Assembly (NCBI GenBank): GCA_029719485.1
Contig: CP120722.1
Location: forward strand, 1,426,001 to 1,490,000
Reading direction: 5' to 3'
DNA from: Kiritimatiellota bacterium B12222
Lineage (GTDB): Bacteria > Verrucomicrobiota > Kiritimatiellia > SS1-B-03-39 > UBA6053
Length of the DNA stretch: 64,000 nt
The position numbers and the translations under genes were made by a program. Positions 45,417 through 53,607 of this stretch are shown in pieces (positions within the stretch are counted from its first letter, which is position 1; each line of letters opens with the position of its first letter). The notes under the pieces are model-generated. The model worked only from the letters and a program-made list of their open reading frames with translations, had not been told where the DNA came from and ran no database searches.

Positions 45417-46241
45417 TTACCTTCTGTTTTTCCGGCGATGACGAACATATCCACAGGGAAGAGTGACCAAGCCGAAAAGGAGCATGAGTGACGCGGAAGA
45501 GAGTTCGGGGATGATCACTAAAGACGCATTGTCAAAGCTCACAGCGCCAAGGGCTGCAATATTTACCAATCCGCTGCCTTGACCGACAAACAGCTCCACA
45601 CCAATATTTTCACCATCGTCATCAGGTTGGGCTGTGTATTCTAAATACAGTTGCGCATGATTGCTTGAAAGAATAGAGATGTCGACCAGAGCGTTTGGCG
45701 CCGTTTGCGTGTTTGCTACTTCACTGCCATCGGATCGTAATGCGATCCCTGTGCCTGTGTTTGTCAACGCACTTACATTATGGATGATTCCAGCCGTATA
45801 GACATCCACCGTGAATCCATAGGTCTCCCCCGAGATGAAGGTGCTGCCGATGTTGTTTTGATACAAAGCCGCGTCATTGTTTAGAATCCCTACAAAGGCA
45901 ACATTTGTACTTACCAAGCCTCCTATCGTGCCGCGTCCATCATCAATGATGATGGTTGGGGGAGCAAGTAAGCCTGCAACCCCGTTGTATGAGCCATACC
46001 AAGGGCCGGAGTTAATCAGTCCACTACCACTTCCTCCAAGGACACCTCCACCCACAGAGCCTTCGTTTCCCGAGGCTGAAAAATTACCATTGGTTATGGG
46101 GATGGTCATCGCTTGAGCGCTTATGCACGCGCAGGCGACTAAACTCGCCAACAATCCTATAGGCTTTTTAACCCATTTGACTGTTGAATGATGGTGGCCT
46201 TCTGATCCTTTACTTCGTGTGTATGTTGCGTCTGTCATCAT
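45417..46241 (-). CDS. PEP-CTERM-like exported protein with variant sorting motif
   Basis: 274 residues. A long basic n-region (about 25 residues) precedes a signal helix (IGLLASLVACACISAQA). The body is a Gly/Asn/Thr-rich sandwich with NGNFSASGNEG at its start, the usual beginning of PEP-CTERM sandwich proteins. The C-terminus has IPELSSASL, a hydrophobic stretch LMLLFGLVTLPCGYV and RHRRKNRR. Here the canonical PEP reads PEL, so recognition by an exosortase is uncertain. The promoter is at 46313-46342. It is convergent with nnr. Confidence 0.7.
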   Translation of the reverse strand: MMTDATYTRSKGSEGHHHSTVKWVKKPIGLLASLVACACISAQAMTIPITNGNFSASGNEGSVGGGVLGGSGSGLINSGPWYGSYNGVAGLLAPPTIIIDDGRGTIGGLVSTNVAFVGILNNDAALYQNNIGSTFISGETYGFTVDVYTAGIIHNVSALTNTGTGIALRSDGSEVANTQTAPNALVDISILSSNHAQLYLEYTAQPDDDGENIGVELFVGQGSGLVNIAALGAVSFDNASLVIIPELSSASLMLLFGLVTLPCGYVRHRRKNRR

Positions 46242-46718
46242 TTCCTCTGCTTATTAGGTTACTCATTCAGAAAGGGGGATGCGGCCTTACATCATTGGCG
46301 TTTCTTATGTATATTTTATCATTCCATAGTTTTTCGAGTCAATGTGTTTGGTGAGGGTGAATTTAGAGGGGTTTTTTGAAGATTTGTTTAGATTGTAAGT
46401 TATTTGTTTGTAAGTAATTATGGATATATTAACCCGTTCTTGATTTTCAGGGATGGGGGGGCTTTTGGGGTAGAAATTACATCTTTTTATGAGGAACACT
46501 GTTTTTTAGGGGCCGAAAAAAGGGTCATAACATTAATAGTTGACCCTGTTTCGTTGTTTTCATGTATCAATTAACCTTTTTTGATTTTCTTGGTAAATGT
46601 GTTGAAATGTAAAAGTGGGAATTTACATAAATATCTGAATATATTGGGTTTATTTAATGTCTGGTTTGCTTTGCGTCAGTAAAAGCGTTTTTAAATTACT
46701 GATTTGTCACAACTGTCC
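46242..46718. other. 477-bp AT-rich gene-free region
   Basis: Noticeably more A+T-rich than its surroundings and without a convincing coding frame. Its left part holds the promoter of the PEP-CTERM-like gene. The right part follows the stop of the stalk protein; I see no strong terminator hairpin there. Confidence 0.5.
46313..46342 (-). promoter_or_regulatory. Sigma-70-type promoter of the PEP-CTERM-like gene
   Basis: Minus-strand TTGACT (46337-46342), 18 bp, then TAAAAT (46313-46318), about 65 nt ahead of the start codon. Confidence 0.6.
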
Positions 46719-48077
46719 CTAATTATTTTTTCGGGCATAGATAAAGGTAAGGGTGGCGATGACGGCCAGGCATGCGACGGTAAAGGGGAAGGGAAATGGT
46801 TGTTTGAGGTCGAGGGGGCTGGGCATTTCTGTTGGTGCTGTTTCTTGAGGGGGGAGCTCCTCAGGGTTAAGAGGTACAGGAGAAGGTGTTGGGGTTGGGG
46901 CTGCGCTGCTTGTTGGGGATGTTGGGGGGAGCGCTGTGGGGGTCGCTGTGGGCTGAACCGTGGGCAGAGGTTCCGCTGTAGGGGTGGGCGGTGGAGGTTC
47001 TGGTGTAGGGCTTGGAATAGGTACGGCTGTAGGGGTTGCTTCAGGGGGAGGCTGTTCTGATTCTTCAGCGGGCTCTTCTGCAGATTCTGTTGGAGGTGTT
47101 TCTTCCGACTCGTCTGGTTGGTTTTGTTCAGAGGATGGTTCGGGTTGTGGATCTGATGATTCTTCTGGGGGCTCCTCTCCTGACTCTGAGGGCGCCTCTT
47201 CGGTTTCGGGTGTTTCGGCCGGGGTGCTTTCACTTGGGGCTTCGCTGCCACTTTCAGGGTTGTTCTCCGGAGGTGGTGTTTTCTCAGCTCCTTCACTTTC
47301 TTCCTGTGGAGATTCGCCTTCTTCACCCTGTTCCTCGCTAGCGGATTCTGAAGGACTGGATGGCGAGACCTCTTCGCCTTCTAAGGTCGTGCTGGCTTCA
47401 CTGCTTTCACCTTCATTGGCTTCAGGAGCTTGGGTATTCTCTGCCGTCATCTCGCTCGTAGTTTCCCCGGAGCTTTCGGTGGACGCTGATGGGGGAGGGG
47501 TCGGGGCTTCCGGTTGACTGGCGGCTGGGGATTCTGGAGATGCCGCGGATGTTATGGATTCTGAGAGGTCTTCGGATGCCGCGGCTTCTTCAGCTTCAGG
47601 TGTCAGGGCTGATTCTGTTGAGGGCGTAGAAGAGGGGGGTGTTGATTCTGATTCTGGTGTGCCTTGTTGCTCTTGAGGATCTGAGGAGGGCGCTGTAGGA
47701 GAAGAGCTTGTGGGAGATTGGCCGGAGGAGGGGTCATTTGAGGTTTCGATGCGGTCGACCTGGCTGCTCTGAAACTTTGCATCCAACTGAATAAGTTTTT
47801 CACGTAGCGTGTTAAGGCTTTGTTCGGCTTGGCTTGCGGAGGCTTGCGTGGTGAAGGGGCCGAAAAAGTAGGTAAGTCCTTCATGTCGATACATCACAAA
47901 TTCACCCGGAACCTGAGGGGGCTGACCTTCGGGAAGTGAAATGGGAAGCCAATGGGTAAATAAAGTTTCCCGATTCATTCGTCCTAAATCTTGAACGGCA
48001 TCTGCATCAAATTGCCATGTTTCGGCAAATAAGATGTGGAAAGTGAAAAAGCTAATCATCCATAGGTACTTAATCAT
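46719..48077 (-). CDS. Membrane-anchored protein with long Pro/Ser/Glu/Thr-rich stalk
   Basis: About 452 residues. N-terminal signal (MIKYLWMISFFTFHILFA), then about 95 residues of folded domain with FVMYRHEGLTYFFGPFTTQASASQAEQSLNTL, reminiscent of a SPOR-like repeat. Next come about 290 residues made almost only of Pro, Ser, Glu, Thr, Ala (SPSSPSESASEEQGEEGES and similar). A C-terminal helix (FPFTVACLAVIATLTFIYA) and RKNN end it. The chosen ATG overlaps the upstream gene's stop by 8 nt (ATGATTAA), implying coupling; 48104 is an alternative. The stalk shifts from acidic (Glu/Ser) to neutral (Pro/Thr) toward the C-terminus. Function unknown; periplasmic spacing is inferred. Confidence 0.75.
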   Translation of the reverse strand: MIKYLWMISFFTFHILFAETWQFDADAVQDLGRMNRETLFTHWLPISLPEGQPPQVPGEFVMYRHEGLTYFFGPFTTQASASQAEQSLNTLREKLIQLDAKFQSSQVDRIETSNDPSSGQSPTSSSPTAPSSDPQEQQGTPESESTPPSSTPSTESALTPEAEEAAASEDLSESITSAASPESPAASQPEAPTPPPSASTESSGETTSEMTAENTQAPEANEGESSEASTTLEGEEVSPSSPSESASEEQGEEGESPQEESEGAEKTPPPENNPESGSEAPSESTPAETPETEEAPSESGEEPPEESSDPQPEPSSEQNQPDESEETPPTESAEEPAEESEQPPPEATPTAVPIPSPTPEPPPPTPTAEPLPTVQPTATPTALPPTSPTSSAAPTPTPSPVPLNPEELPPQETAPTEMPSPLDLKQPFPFPFTVACLAVIATLTFIYARKNN

Positions 48078-48813
48078 AAGGAAGCCATTTGCAGAAAATT
48101 TCATTGAAGAGCAGATTAATTTCTTCTGAAAACCCGCCCAGGATCGTATGGAGGTTTTCAGCAGCCCTTCCGGGCAGTGTGGGTTTCATGAACACTTCAT
48201 GAGGACCCTGTTGAAAAATATACCCATCTTGAAAGCTACGATGGGATTTATCGAGAGGAAGTGCGTCTAACTGGTGGAAGCTGAAATATGCCGGCGCGTT
48301 GTCCTTGAGGTGCGTAATCAAGCGGGGGAGAACATGTTTTCGGTCTTCTTTGGGTAAGACGTCTGCAACATGTTCACAAATGAGTAAATGAAAGGGGATG
48401 TGGCAGTGGGTATGTGGCGCTTCGGGCCACGGGGGGAGGAGGGTTTCGACTCGGCGAGCGCCTGCGGCATATAAAAGCTCATCTCCTGCATGGTCGATAG
48501 ATACTCTGGCGCGGAGGACGGAATGCCCTTTAATCAACTTTTGTTGACATAACCATTGGGTGAGCAAGGCGGCAGTGTTGTCGTGCTCGGACGCACTTAG
48601 TTGGCAGGTTCCCAAAAAAGGACTGTAGCGATTCTCCCGGATGGCTTGCTCTGTTTCCTTGAGTTCTGCGATGAGTTCTGATTCCTGTGGTGTCCAAGAG
48701 CCTGCCATCCACTCAAAGGCATTTCCTTGAGGGCTAGAGACCTGCCAATGAGTGGGAGAAATCTTTTTAAGAACCCATCCCGCGGCCAACATTTGTTTGG
48801 ATCGTTCCTGCAT
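48070..48813 (-). CDS. Degenerate methyltransferase-like protein, unknown function
   Basis: 247 residues, soluble. The N-terminal part is unrecognised. The C-terminal half (HLLICEHVADVLPKEDRKHVLPRLITHLKDNAPAYFSFHQLD, then HRSFQDGYIFQQGPHEVFMKP) follows the late-strand layout of class I methyltransferases, but no glycine-rich SAM loop is visible upstream. It may be an inactive relative. It overlaps the stalk-protein start, so the two are coexpressed. Confidence 0.6.
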   Translation of the reverse strand: MQERSKQMLAAGWVLKKISPTHWQVSSPQGNAFEWMAGSWTPQESELIAELKETEQAIRENRYSPFLGTCQLSASEHDNTAALLTQWLCQQKLIKGHSVLRARVSIDHAGDELLYAAGARRVETLLPPWPEAPHTHCHIPFHLLICEHVADVLPKEDRKHVLPRLITHLKDNAPAYFSFHQLDALPLDKSHRSFQDGYIFQQGPHEVFMKPTLPGRAAENLHTILGGFSEEINLLFNEIFCKWLPYD

Positions 48814-48844
48814 GATTGAAACCTAGCACGGCTTTTGAAAAACC

Positions 48845-48890
48845 GAAAAAGAAAAAAGCCATCCCCGTCGCAAAAAGCGGAGGATGGCTT
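48845..48890 (-). terminator. Terminator of the coiled-coil gene pair
   Basis: AAGCCATCC pairs with GGATGGCTT around a purine-rich loop; U-rich run TTTTTTCTTTTT on the minus strand. Confidence 0.85.
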
Positions 48891-48911
48891 GGAATTTTGG
48901 AAAGACTAGGA

Positions 48912-49820
48912 TTAGAAGAAAAGCTCGTCTCCAGGTTTGATTATAGCGCCCTCAACCATGCTTCCGGGAATGATTTGAGCGATGGCCAAATTATCTTCAA
49001 CCTGGGTGATTTGCAGTTTGCCCACATAGTCATCACCACGGTGAACGAAGGCTTGGTAATTGGGTTCTACGAGGGCTTCCCCTTTGTCGAGAACGACATA
49101 CTGCCAGTCTTGGTTCACGGCCAGAATCTGACCTTTTTTGCCTCGGGTTTGTCCTACCACACCGCCGTCTTGTCTTTCGGTGCCGATGCGGCATCTGTCA
49201 TAAGCGGCTTGGGCGGCGTCACGTTCATCAATTCGAGTATCCAAGGTGATTTCTAAATCGGCCAAGTTGTTGTTAAGGTCGGTTAGCTCACCATTTTTGT
49301 TCGTGATGTTACGTTCCTGTTCTGAAATGTCGCTTTTAACGGTGGCGAGTTTTTGTGTCGCTTCGTTCAGTTCGTTCTTTGCGAGCATGACCGATTTATC
49401 GAGATCCGCTTTTTTAATTTTGATGGTGGCCAATTTGCTTTCGGTAGAGGCGAGGGTGCTGATGGTAGAGGCCAAGTTGCTTTTGGTGAGGGTTAACTCA
49501 TTGTTACGTTGCGTGAGTTGGGTTTGACGCACGTATGCAAAGCGTGAAAGCTCATCTAAGTTAGACTCCAAGCTGTCAAGGTCATCGGCTGATGCGACAG
49601 GTGTGAGTGTGAAGGAATCTGATTTTTTCTCTTCAGGTGTTTCCCATGCCACATCTGCTCCCCATTGGAGGTCAGTTGCCAGTGTGCTGATGGTTTGTTC
49701 AAGTTCCACGGCTTCCGCTCTGAGGAGCTTGCGTTCTGAAAAAGATTGATAACCCAGAGTGGCAATAATTGCACTCATAATGAGATTGAGGGTAATAAAG
49801 ATTTTTAATGCATTGCCCAT
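48912..49820 (-). CDS. Membrane-anchored coiled-coil protein, copy B
   Basis: 302 residues. One N-terminal transmembrane helix (IFITLNLIMSAIIATLGYQSF), then a conserved LQWGADVAWETPEE segment, about 120 residues of heptad-rich coiled coil (DSLESNLDELSRF to DTRIDERDAAQAAYDRC), and a C-terminal beta domain (ILAVNQDWQYVVLDKGEALVEP, AFVHRGDDYVGKLQITQVE, IIKPGDELFF). Same length and layout as the upstream gene at 49878, so it is a tandem paralogue. I recall similar architecture in other Verrucomicrobiota. A periplasmic or envelope scaffold role is a guess. A strong terminator follows. Confidence 0.8.
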   Translation of the reverse strand: MGNALKIFITLNLIMSAIIATLGYQSFSERKLLRAEAVELEQTISTLATDLQWGADVAWETPEEKKSDSFTLTPVASADDLDSLESNLDELSRFAYVRQTQLTQRNNELTLTKSNLASTISTLASTESKLATIKIKKADLDKSVMLAKNELNEATQKLATVKSDISEQERNITNKNGELTDLNNNLADLEITLDTRIDERDAAQAAYDRCRIGTERQDGGVVGQTRGKKGQILAVNQDWQYVVLDKGEALVEPNYQAFVHRGDDYVGKLQITQVEDNLAIAQIIPGSMVEGAIIKPGDELFF

Positions 49821-49877
49821 AATGATGTCTCCTGTATTCCGGTCCGCTGAACGTGAAAAATATTAAAAAATGTGGGA

Positions 49878-50786
49878 TTAGAAAAAGATGGTGTCGCCAG
49901 CTTTGATGGTTTCGCCTTCCGCCATTGTATCCTGAAGGACTTCAGCCAACGCAACGGTTCGATCTACTTGCATCACCCGAATTTTACCAATGAATTGATC
50001 ACCACGATGTACGAAGGCTTCTAAGTACATGGGCAGAACGTCAACTTCGCCGCGGTTGATCACCACGTAGTTCCATTCTTTTTCAACGGCCAAAATTTGG
50101 GCAGTTTGTTCATGCCAAATGGTTTTTTCTGTGGGTCCGTTTTGTGGACGACGACAAGCTTCTAAGAGCGCTTGAATGCGATCACGCTCGCCTTCACGCA
50201 GGACGAGTTGCGCTTCCACATCAGAAATTTGGGTAAGTTGCGCGGTGATTTGGGCGTCCAGTCCTTGCACTTGTTGATCCAAGGCATTTTGTTGACGCTC
50301 GAGGGTGGCCAAGTCTGCTTCACCGTTTTTTAATTCTTTTTTCGCGTCTGAAAGATCAACTTCAAGGGCGGCAATGGCTCGGCGGGATTGTTCTAATTCC
50401 GCTTCGCGCTCTGTTAGATCACTTTTAGCCGTTTCATACTCAATAAGTACACCCTCTAGTTCCGTGTATTCTTCGTTTAATTGACTTAAGCGTGTTTCAG
50501 CCAAATCAGAGAGGGCTTCGAGTTGGGTGGTGAATGATTCCAACTCATTCAGGTTCTGAGGATCTGGGAGCAAAAAGCTACCTGTCATACGGTCTGCTGG
50601 ATTTTCCCAAGGAAGGGTAGCACCCCAATTCAGGTTTTTAGCAATTTCCTCAACCTTTTGACGTTTCACAACGGTTCCGGCTTTTACAACTTCACGATCC
50701 ATGAACTGTTTAACACTGACGCCTAATACGGCGGCACATAACAAAAGATTGAGGACCAAGAATGTTTTGACCAAAGTAGATTTCAT
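49878..50786 (-). CDS. Membrane-anchored coiled-coil protein, copy A
   Basis: 302 residues, same architecture as its neighbour: transmembrane helix (FLVLNLLLCAAVLGVSV), LNWGATLPWENPADR, a long coiled coil (ELESFTTQLEALSDL to RDRIQALLEACRR), and a beta domain (ILAVEKEWNYVVINRGEVDVLP, AFVHRGDQFIGKIRVMQVD, TIKAGDTIFF). The beta domain is the best-conserved part between copies; the coiled coils differ. AGGAG lies 9 nt before the start. The gene has its own perfect-TTGACA promoter and leads a two-gene unit with 57 nt between the copies. Confidence 0.8.
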   Translation of the reverse strand: MKSTLVKTFLVLNLLLCAAVLGVSVKQFMDREVVKAGTVVKRQKVEEIAKNLNWGATLPWENPADRMTGSFLLPDPQNLNELESFTTQLEALSDLAETRLSQLNEEYTELEGVLIEYETAKSDLTEREAELEQSRRAIAALEVDLSDAKKELKNGEADLATLERQQNALDQQVQGLDAQITAQLTQISDVEAQLVLREGERDRIQALLEACRRPQNGPTEKTIWHEQTAQILAVEKEWNYVVINRGEVDVLPMYLEAFVHRGDQFIGKIRVMQVDRTVALAEVLQDTMAEGETIKAGDTIFF

Positions 50787-50822
50787 ACCAAATAGCTCCT
50801 ATTAACAAAAAACGGGTTCGAA

Positions 50823-50852
50823 CATATAAGACGCTGTGTCTCCACCTGTCAA
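50823..50852 (-). promoter_or_regulatory. Sigma-70-type promoter of the coiled-coil gene pair
   Basis: Minus-strand TTGACA (50847-50852), 18 bp, then TATATG (50823-50828), giving a leader of about 30 nt. Confidence 0.6.
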
Positions 50853-50904
50853 CAGCGTTCCTTATGGATTCTATAATTATTTACCCTTCCATTGGGTGAA
50901 GATT

Positions 50905-51639
50905 TTATAAAGGTGAGGTTGTGTTTCGACGGGCTTCTAACACCACAGGGCTTCCGAAGAGGGCGTTGAGTCCCAGCCAGCGTGCGGGCGCTTCGATTGT
51001 GCGACTGATTTTGGGGTTTTTGAGCATGCGATGTAAGACCATCGGCCAGAAAAATTGTGGGCGTCGTTTGACTGTAAATCCTTCTTTTTCAAAAGCTTCA
51101 CGAATCTCTCGATGAGAAAACAAGGTGAAGGGGCGGGTGTTTTTCTCAAATCCTTTTTTGAGGGCAAAGAGTTTGTCTGCAATAAAGTTTACGCTCTGTT
51201 TCGCGGGGTAATCGACGACGACCCGGTTTTCTGCAATGCGGCAGAGCTCGGGGATCAATTCAGGCCAGCGCTCGCAGTGAGGTAGGAGCCGAAAGGAGAC
51301 GACCACATCAATTTCGCGGTCTTGATAAGGAAGGTTGAGGTGATCTGCCAATATAAAAGGGGTTTCCTCGGGCACGCGGTGTTTGCAGGACTCCGCAGAT
51401 CCGGTGACGGTGACGCTGAGTCCGGCTTCGCGTAAAACCCATTCGGTTTGAGCGTGTCCGCCCCCCACGTCCACGGCGGTTCCGTTGGCAGGAATATCGT
51501 GGAGGGAGTTGCGGAGCTGTTGACTTTGCACATCGAGCATCCATTCACCGGCTTTCCCGGAGAAACGACCTGCGTACTCGTCGTTAGCGGTTTCGATATC
51601 TGCGGTTTCTGGAAAAAGGGAGGGGTCTATATCAGTCAT
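50905..51639 (-). CDS. Class I SAM-dependent methyltransferase
   Basis: 244 residues. SAM loop VDVGGGHAQTEWVLREAG near residue 56, acidic/aromatic LPYQDREIDVVVSFRLLPHCERWPELIPELCRI following as in glycan-biosynthesis methyltransferases. Last gene of the glycan operon, overlapping the GT4 gene by 8 nt. The methyl acceptor is probably a lipid-linked sugar or polymer; this is inference from context. Confidence 0.8.
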   Translation of the reverse strand: MTDIDPSLFPETADIETANDEYAGRFSGKAGEWMLDVQSQQLRNSLHDIPANGTAVDVGGGHAQTEWVLREAGLSVTVTGSAESCKHRVPEETPFILADHLNLPYQDREIDVVVSFRLLPHCERWPELIPELCRIAENRVVVDYPAKQSVNFIADKLFALKKGFEKNTRPFTLFSHREIREAFEKEGFTVKRRPQFFWPMVLHRMLKNPKISRTIEAPARWLGLNALFGSPVVLEARRNTTSPL

Positions 51640-52828
51640 GGGGCGTTGGGGGCGAAAGGGGAGTCAGGGAGGGTAAGGCATGGTAAACCTCACCTAACTT
51701 TTGGGTGTAGTGGGTGAAATTGTACACGTCGTCGATCAAAGCCCGCCCTTGGGTGGCTTTGTGAGTTCGCGCTTCGGTGTCGAGAGCCAAATCGACGATG
51801 GCTTGGGCGAAGGCTGCAGGTGTGAGTGCCGAAAAGGTTGCCATGGTTTCGTTGATGATCAGCCGGTTGGCTTCGAGATCTGTCGCCACAATGGCCCGGC
51901 CTGCTTTGAGATAATCGAGCAACTTTAGTGGGGTGTTGTTTCCGGAAATACGGGGAGAGAGCAATAGATCAGAGGCCCCTAAATAATCCGGCAACGATTC
52001 GGGGTCTACTTTGCCCAGAAAACTCACCTTGTCGGCAACGCCGGCCTGCTGCAGCGCGTGTTTGCGTTCGGCAATTTCGGCATCGCTTCCGCCAATGATG
52101 ACGAAGCGAAGCTGGGGCGCTTTTTGCAGGGCCAAGGGAATACTGTCAAAGAGCAGGTCGATCCCCTGATAGACCGCAAAAGATCCGACATAGGTTGCTA
52201 GAAGTTCGTTTGCTTCATGGAGGAGTTCTGTACGGCAGTTTTGAATGCGGGTTTGATCGGCTTCTGCTAAGGAAGAGGGGATGTCAAAGAGGTGTGTGCA
52301 GTGGCAGTCCGGCTTCATGCGCAAAACGGCATCGGCAAGTCCTTGTCCGGTGGCAATGACCGCATCCGCCCGTTGCACCGTAAAATTCTCCACTTGCGCA
52401 TAGGCCGCCATGATCATATTGCGAATGAAGTTTTTGCGATACGATGCGGGGTCGGAGTGTTTTTCGTAGACCAGAGAGGCTTGTTGTTTGCGACTTAAAA
52501 AATATCCCAAACAGCCGGCTTCTTCGATGCCATGAATCACCGCATAGTTGTGGTGTTTGCAAAGGTTGCGGGCCTTGAAATAGAGTTTAATGTCGAAAAT
52601 GATTTTCCAAAAGGAGGGGCCGATGGGCACATTGTCCACCCCTGGAATCCCTTTGACCCGATGAATGCGCACATTCTCAATGTCGACATCTTCGCCAAAG
52701 GGGAGGGTGAGCAAATCGACGTCGTATCCCAACTGAGATAAGGCACGGAGATTGTGTTGCACCCGGATGGGGGAACCGCGCCACTGGAAAAAGGGTTGGG
52801 GGGAGAGAAAGAGCACCCGGGGTTTCAT
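51632..52828 (-). CDS. GT4-family glycosyltransferase
   Basis: 398 residues. GT-B fold: N-terminal FLSPQPFFQWRGSPIRVQHNLRALSQLGYDVDLLT, and a donor domain with YVGSFAVYQGIDLLFDSI, FVIIGGSDAEIAER, VSFLGKVDPESLPDYLGASDLLLSPRISGNNTPLKLLDYLKAGRAIVATDLEANR, where the E/N-rich segment binds the nucleotide sugar. Retaining transfer of a sugar onto the growing glycan is expected; donor unknown. It overlaps its neighbours by 8 and 4 nt. Confidence 0.9.
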   Translation of the reverse strand: MKPRVLFLSPQPFFQWRGSPIRVQHNLRALSQLGYDVDLLTLPFGEDVDIENVRIHRVKGIPGVDNVPIGPSFWKIIFDIKLYFKARNLCKHHNYAVIHGIEEAGCLGYFLSRKQQASLVYEKHSDPASYRKNFIRNMIMAAYAQVENFTVQRADAVIATGQGLADAVLRMKPDCHCTHLFDIPSSLAEADQTRIQNCRTELLHEANELLATYVGSFAVYQGIDLLFDSIPLALQKAPQLRFVIIGGSDAEIAERKHALQQAGVADKVSFLGKVDPESLPDYLGASDLLLSPRISGNNTPLKLLDYLKAGRAIVATDLEANRLIINETMATFSALTPAAFAQAIVDLALDTEARTHKATQGRALIDDVYNFTHYTQKLGEVYHALPSLTPLSPPTPHD

Positions 52829-53607
52829 GAGGGCGTGCCTGCTTTTTTGTTTTTTCGATGTGCGTTCATGCGTGAGAACATGTTGAGGGGACCGCCACGT
52901 TTTCCGATGAAGTGAACAGGAGTTTTCGGGTTTAACAACGCTTCGCGAACGGAGGTTACCGGCGCTTGCAGATCGAGGGTCATTTCAATGCGCACGCCAT
53001 AGCGCCCTGCAACCTGTTCTTCGCCTGAGACGGGGAGAGGATCTGATCCCGCGAGGAGAGGGAAAACCGTTTCTTTCATGACCGCAGGCATGGGCCATCC
53101 TTGGCAACGCAAGGCGGAGTCACCCAGAAGTAAAGGTACTTCCGACTCGGCGATGAGTTTTTTTACAATTTTGGATCGGGCAAACATCCATTTGCCGGGG
53201 GCCCAACTGAGTACAGGGACAGCTCCGCAACTTGAAACGGCTTCGATGATGTCGGAGGTGCTGGCGCCATCTTTGGGGACCGTGCTTTGAGTGAGGGCCA
53301 ATATTTCGAGTCGTTCGGCGCTGACAATTTGACGTCCAGCAAAAATGAAAAGTGTGCCTTCTTTTGTGTTCACTTGCAGGCAGTTGTCCTCAGGGCTGGG
53401 AATGACCTGCATGTCATCAGGTAAAAGGACTGCACCCGATTTGAGCGCGGCGAACCAGTTGCAGGAGTGGGCTTCGGTGAGGAAAATGGCAAAGCAATCT
53501 TGGTCACTTTTTGAGTGGGTACGTAAGTGGGAGAGGGCGGAGCGAATGGTGGCTGCGCCATCTTGTTCTGGATAAACGTGAATATGACAATCGGCTAATA
53601 AACTCAT
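52825..53607 (-). CDS. PHP-like metal-dependent hydrolase fold protein
   Basis: 260 residues. Opens with LLADCHIHVYPEQDG (HxH metal motif of PHP/amidohydrolase proteins) followed by TEAHSCNWF, PVLSWAPGKWMFAR, LLGDSALRCQGWP and LAGSDPLPVSGEEQ. The later metal ligands are not obviously complete. A phosphoesterase or hydrolase role in the glycan operon is plausible, but I cannot assign a substrate. Overlaps both neighbours by 4 nt. Confidence 0.6.
   Translation of the reverse strand: MSLLADCHIHVYPEQDGAATIRSALSHLRTHSKSDQDCFAIFLTEAHSCNWFAALKSGAVLLPDDMQVIPSPEDNCLQVNTKEGTLFIFAGRQIVSAERLEILALTQSTVPKDGASTSDIIEAVSSCGAVPVLSWAPGKWMFARSKIVKKLIAESEVPLLLGDSALRCQGWPMPAVMKETVFPLLAGSDPLPVSGEEQVAGRYGVRIEMTLDLQAPVTSVREALLNPKTPVHFIGKRGGPLNMFSRMNAHRKNKKAGTPS

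Noticed and set aside
46305..46499. 64-residue minus-strand frame in the AT-rich region
   Set aside because: Low-complexity Lys/Asn/Ile composition, overlaps the promoter of the PEP-CTERM-like gene, no ribosome-binding site.
46960..47517. 185-residue Gly/Ser-rich plus-strand frame
   Set aside because: It is the antisense of the Pro/Ser/Glu repeat of the stalk protein; low-complexity DNA leaves several frames open.
48816..49256. 146-residue plus-strand open frame
   Set aside because: Lies opposite the coiled-coil gene at 48912-49820 and its terminator; the terminator hairpin is inside the frame and composition follows the antisense of the real gene.
50811..50825. GGGTTCGAAC resembling a tRNA T-loop
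   Set aside because: No pairing arms, anticodon arm or acceptor stem around it; it lies in the leader of the coiled-coil gene pair.
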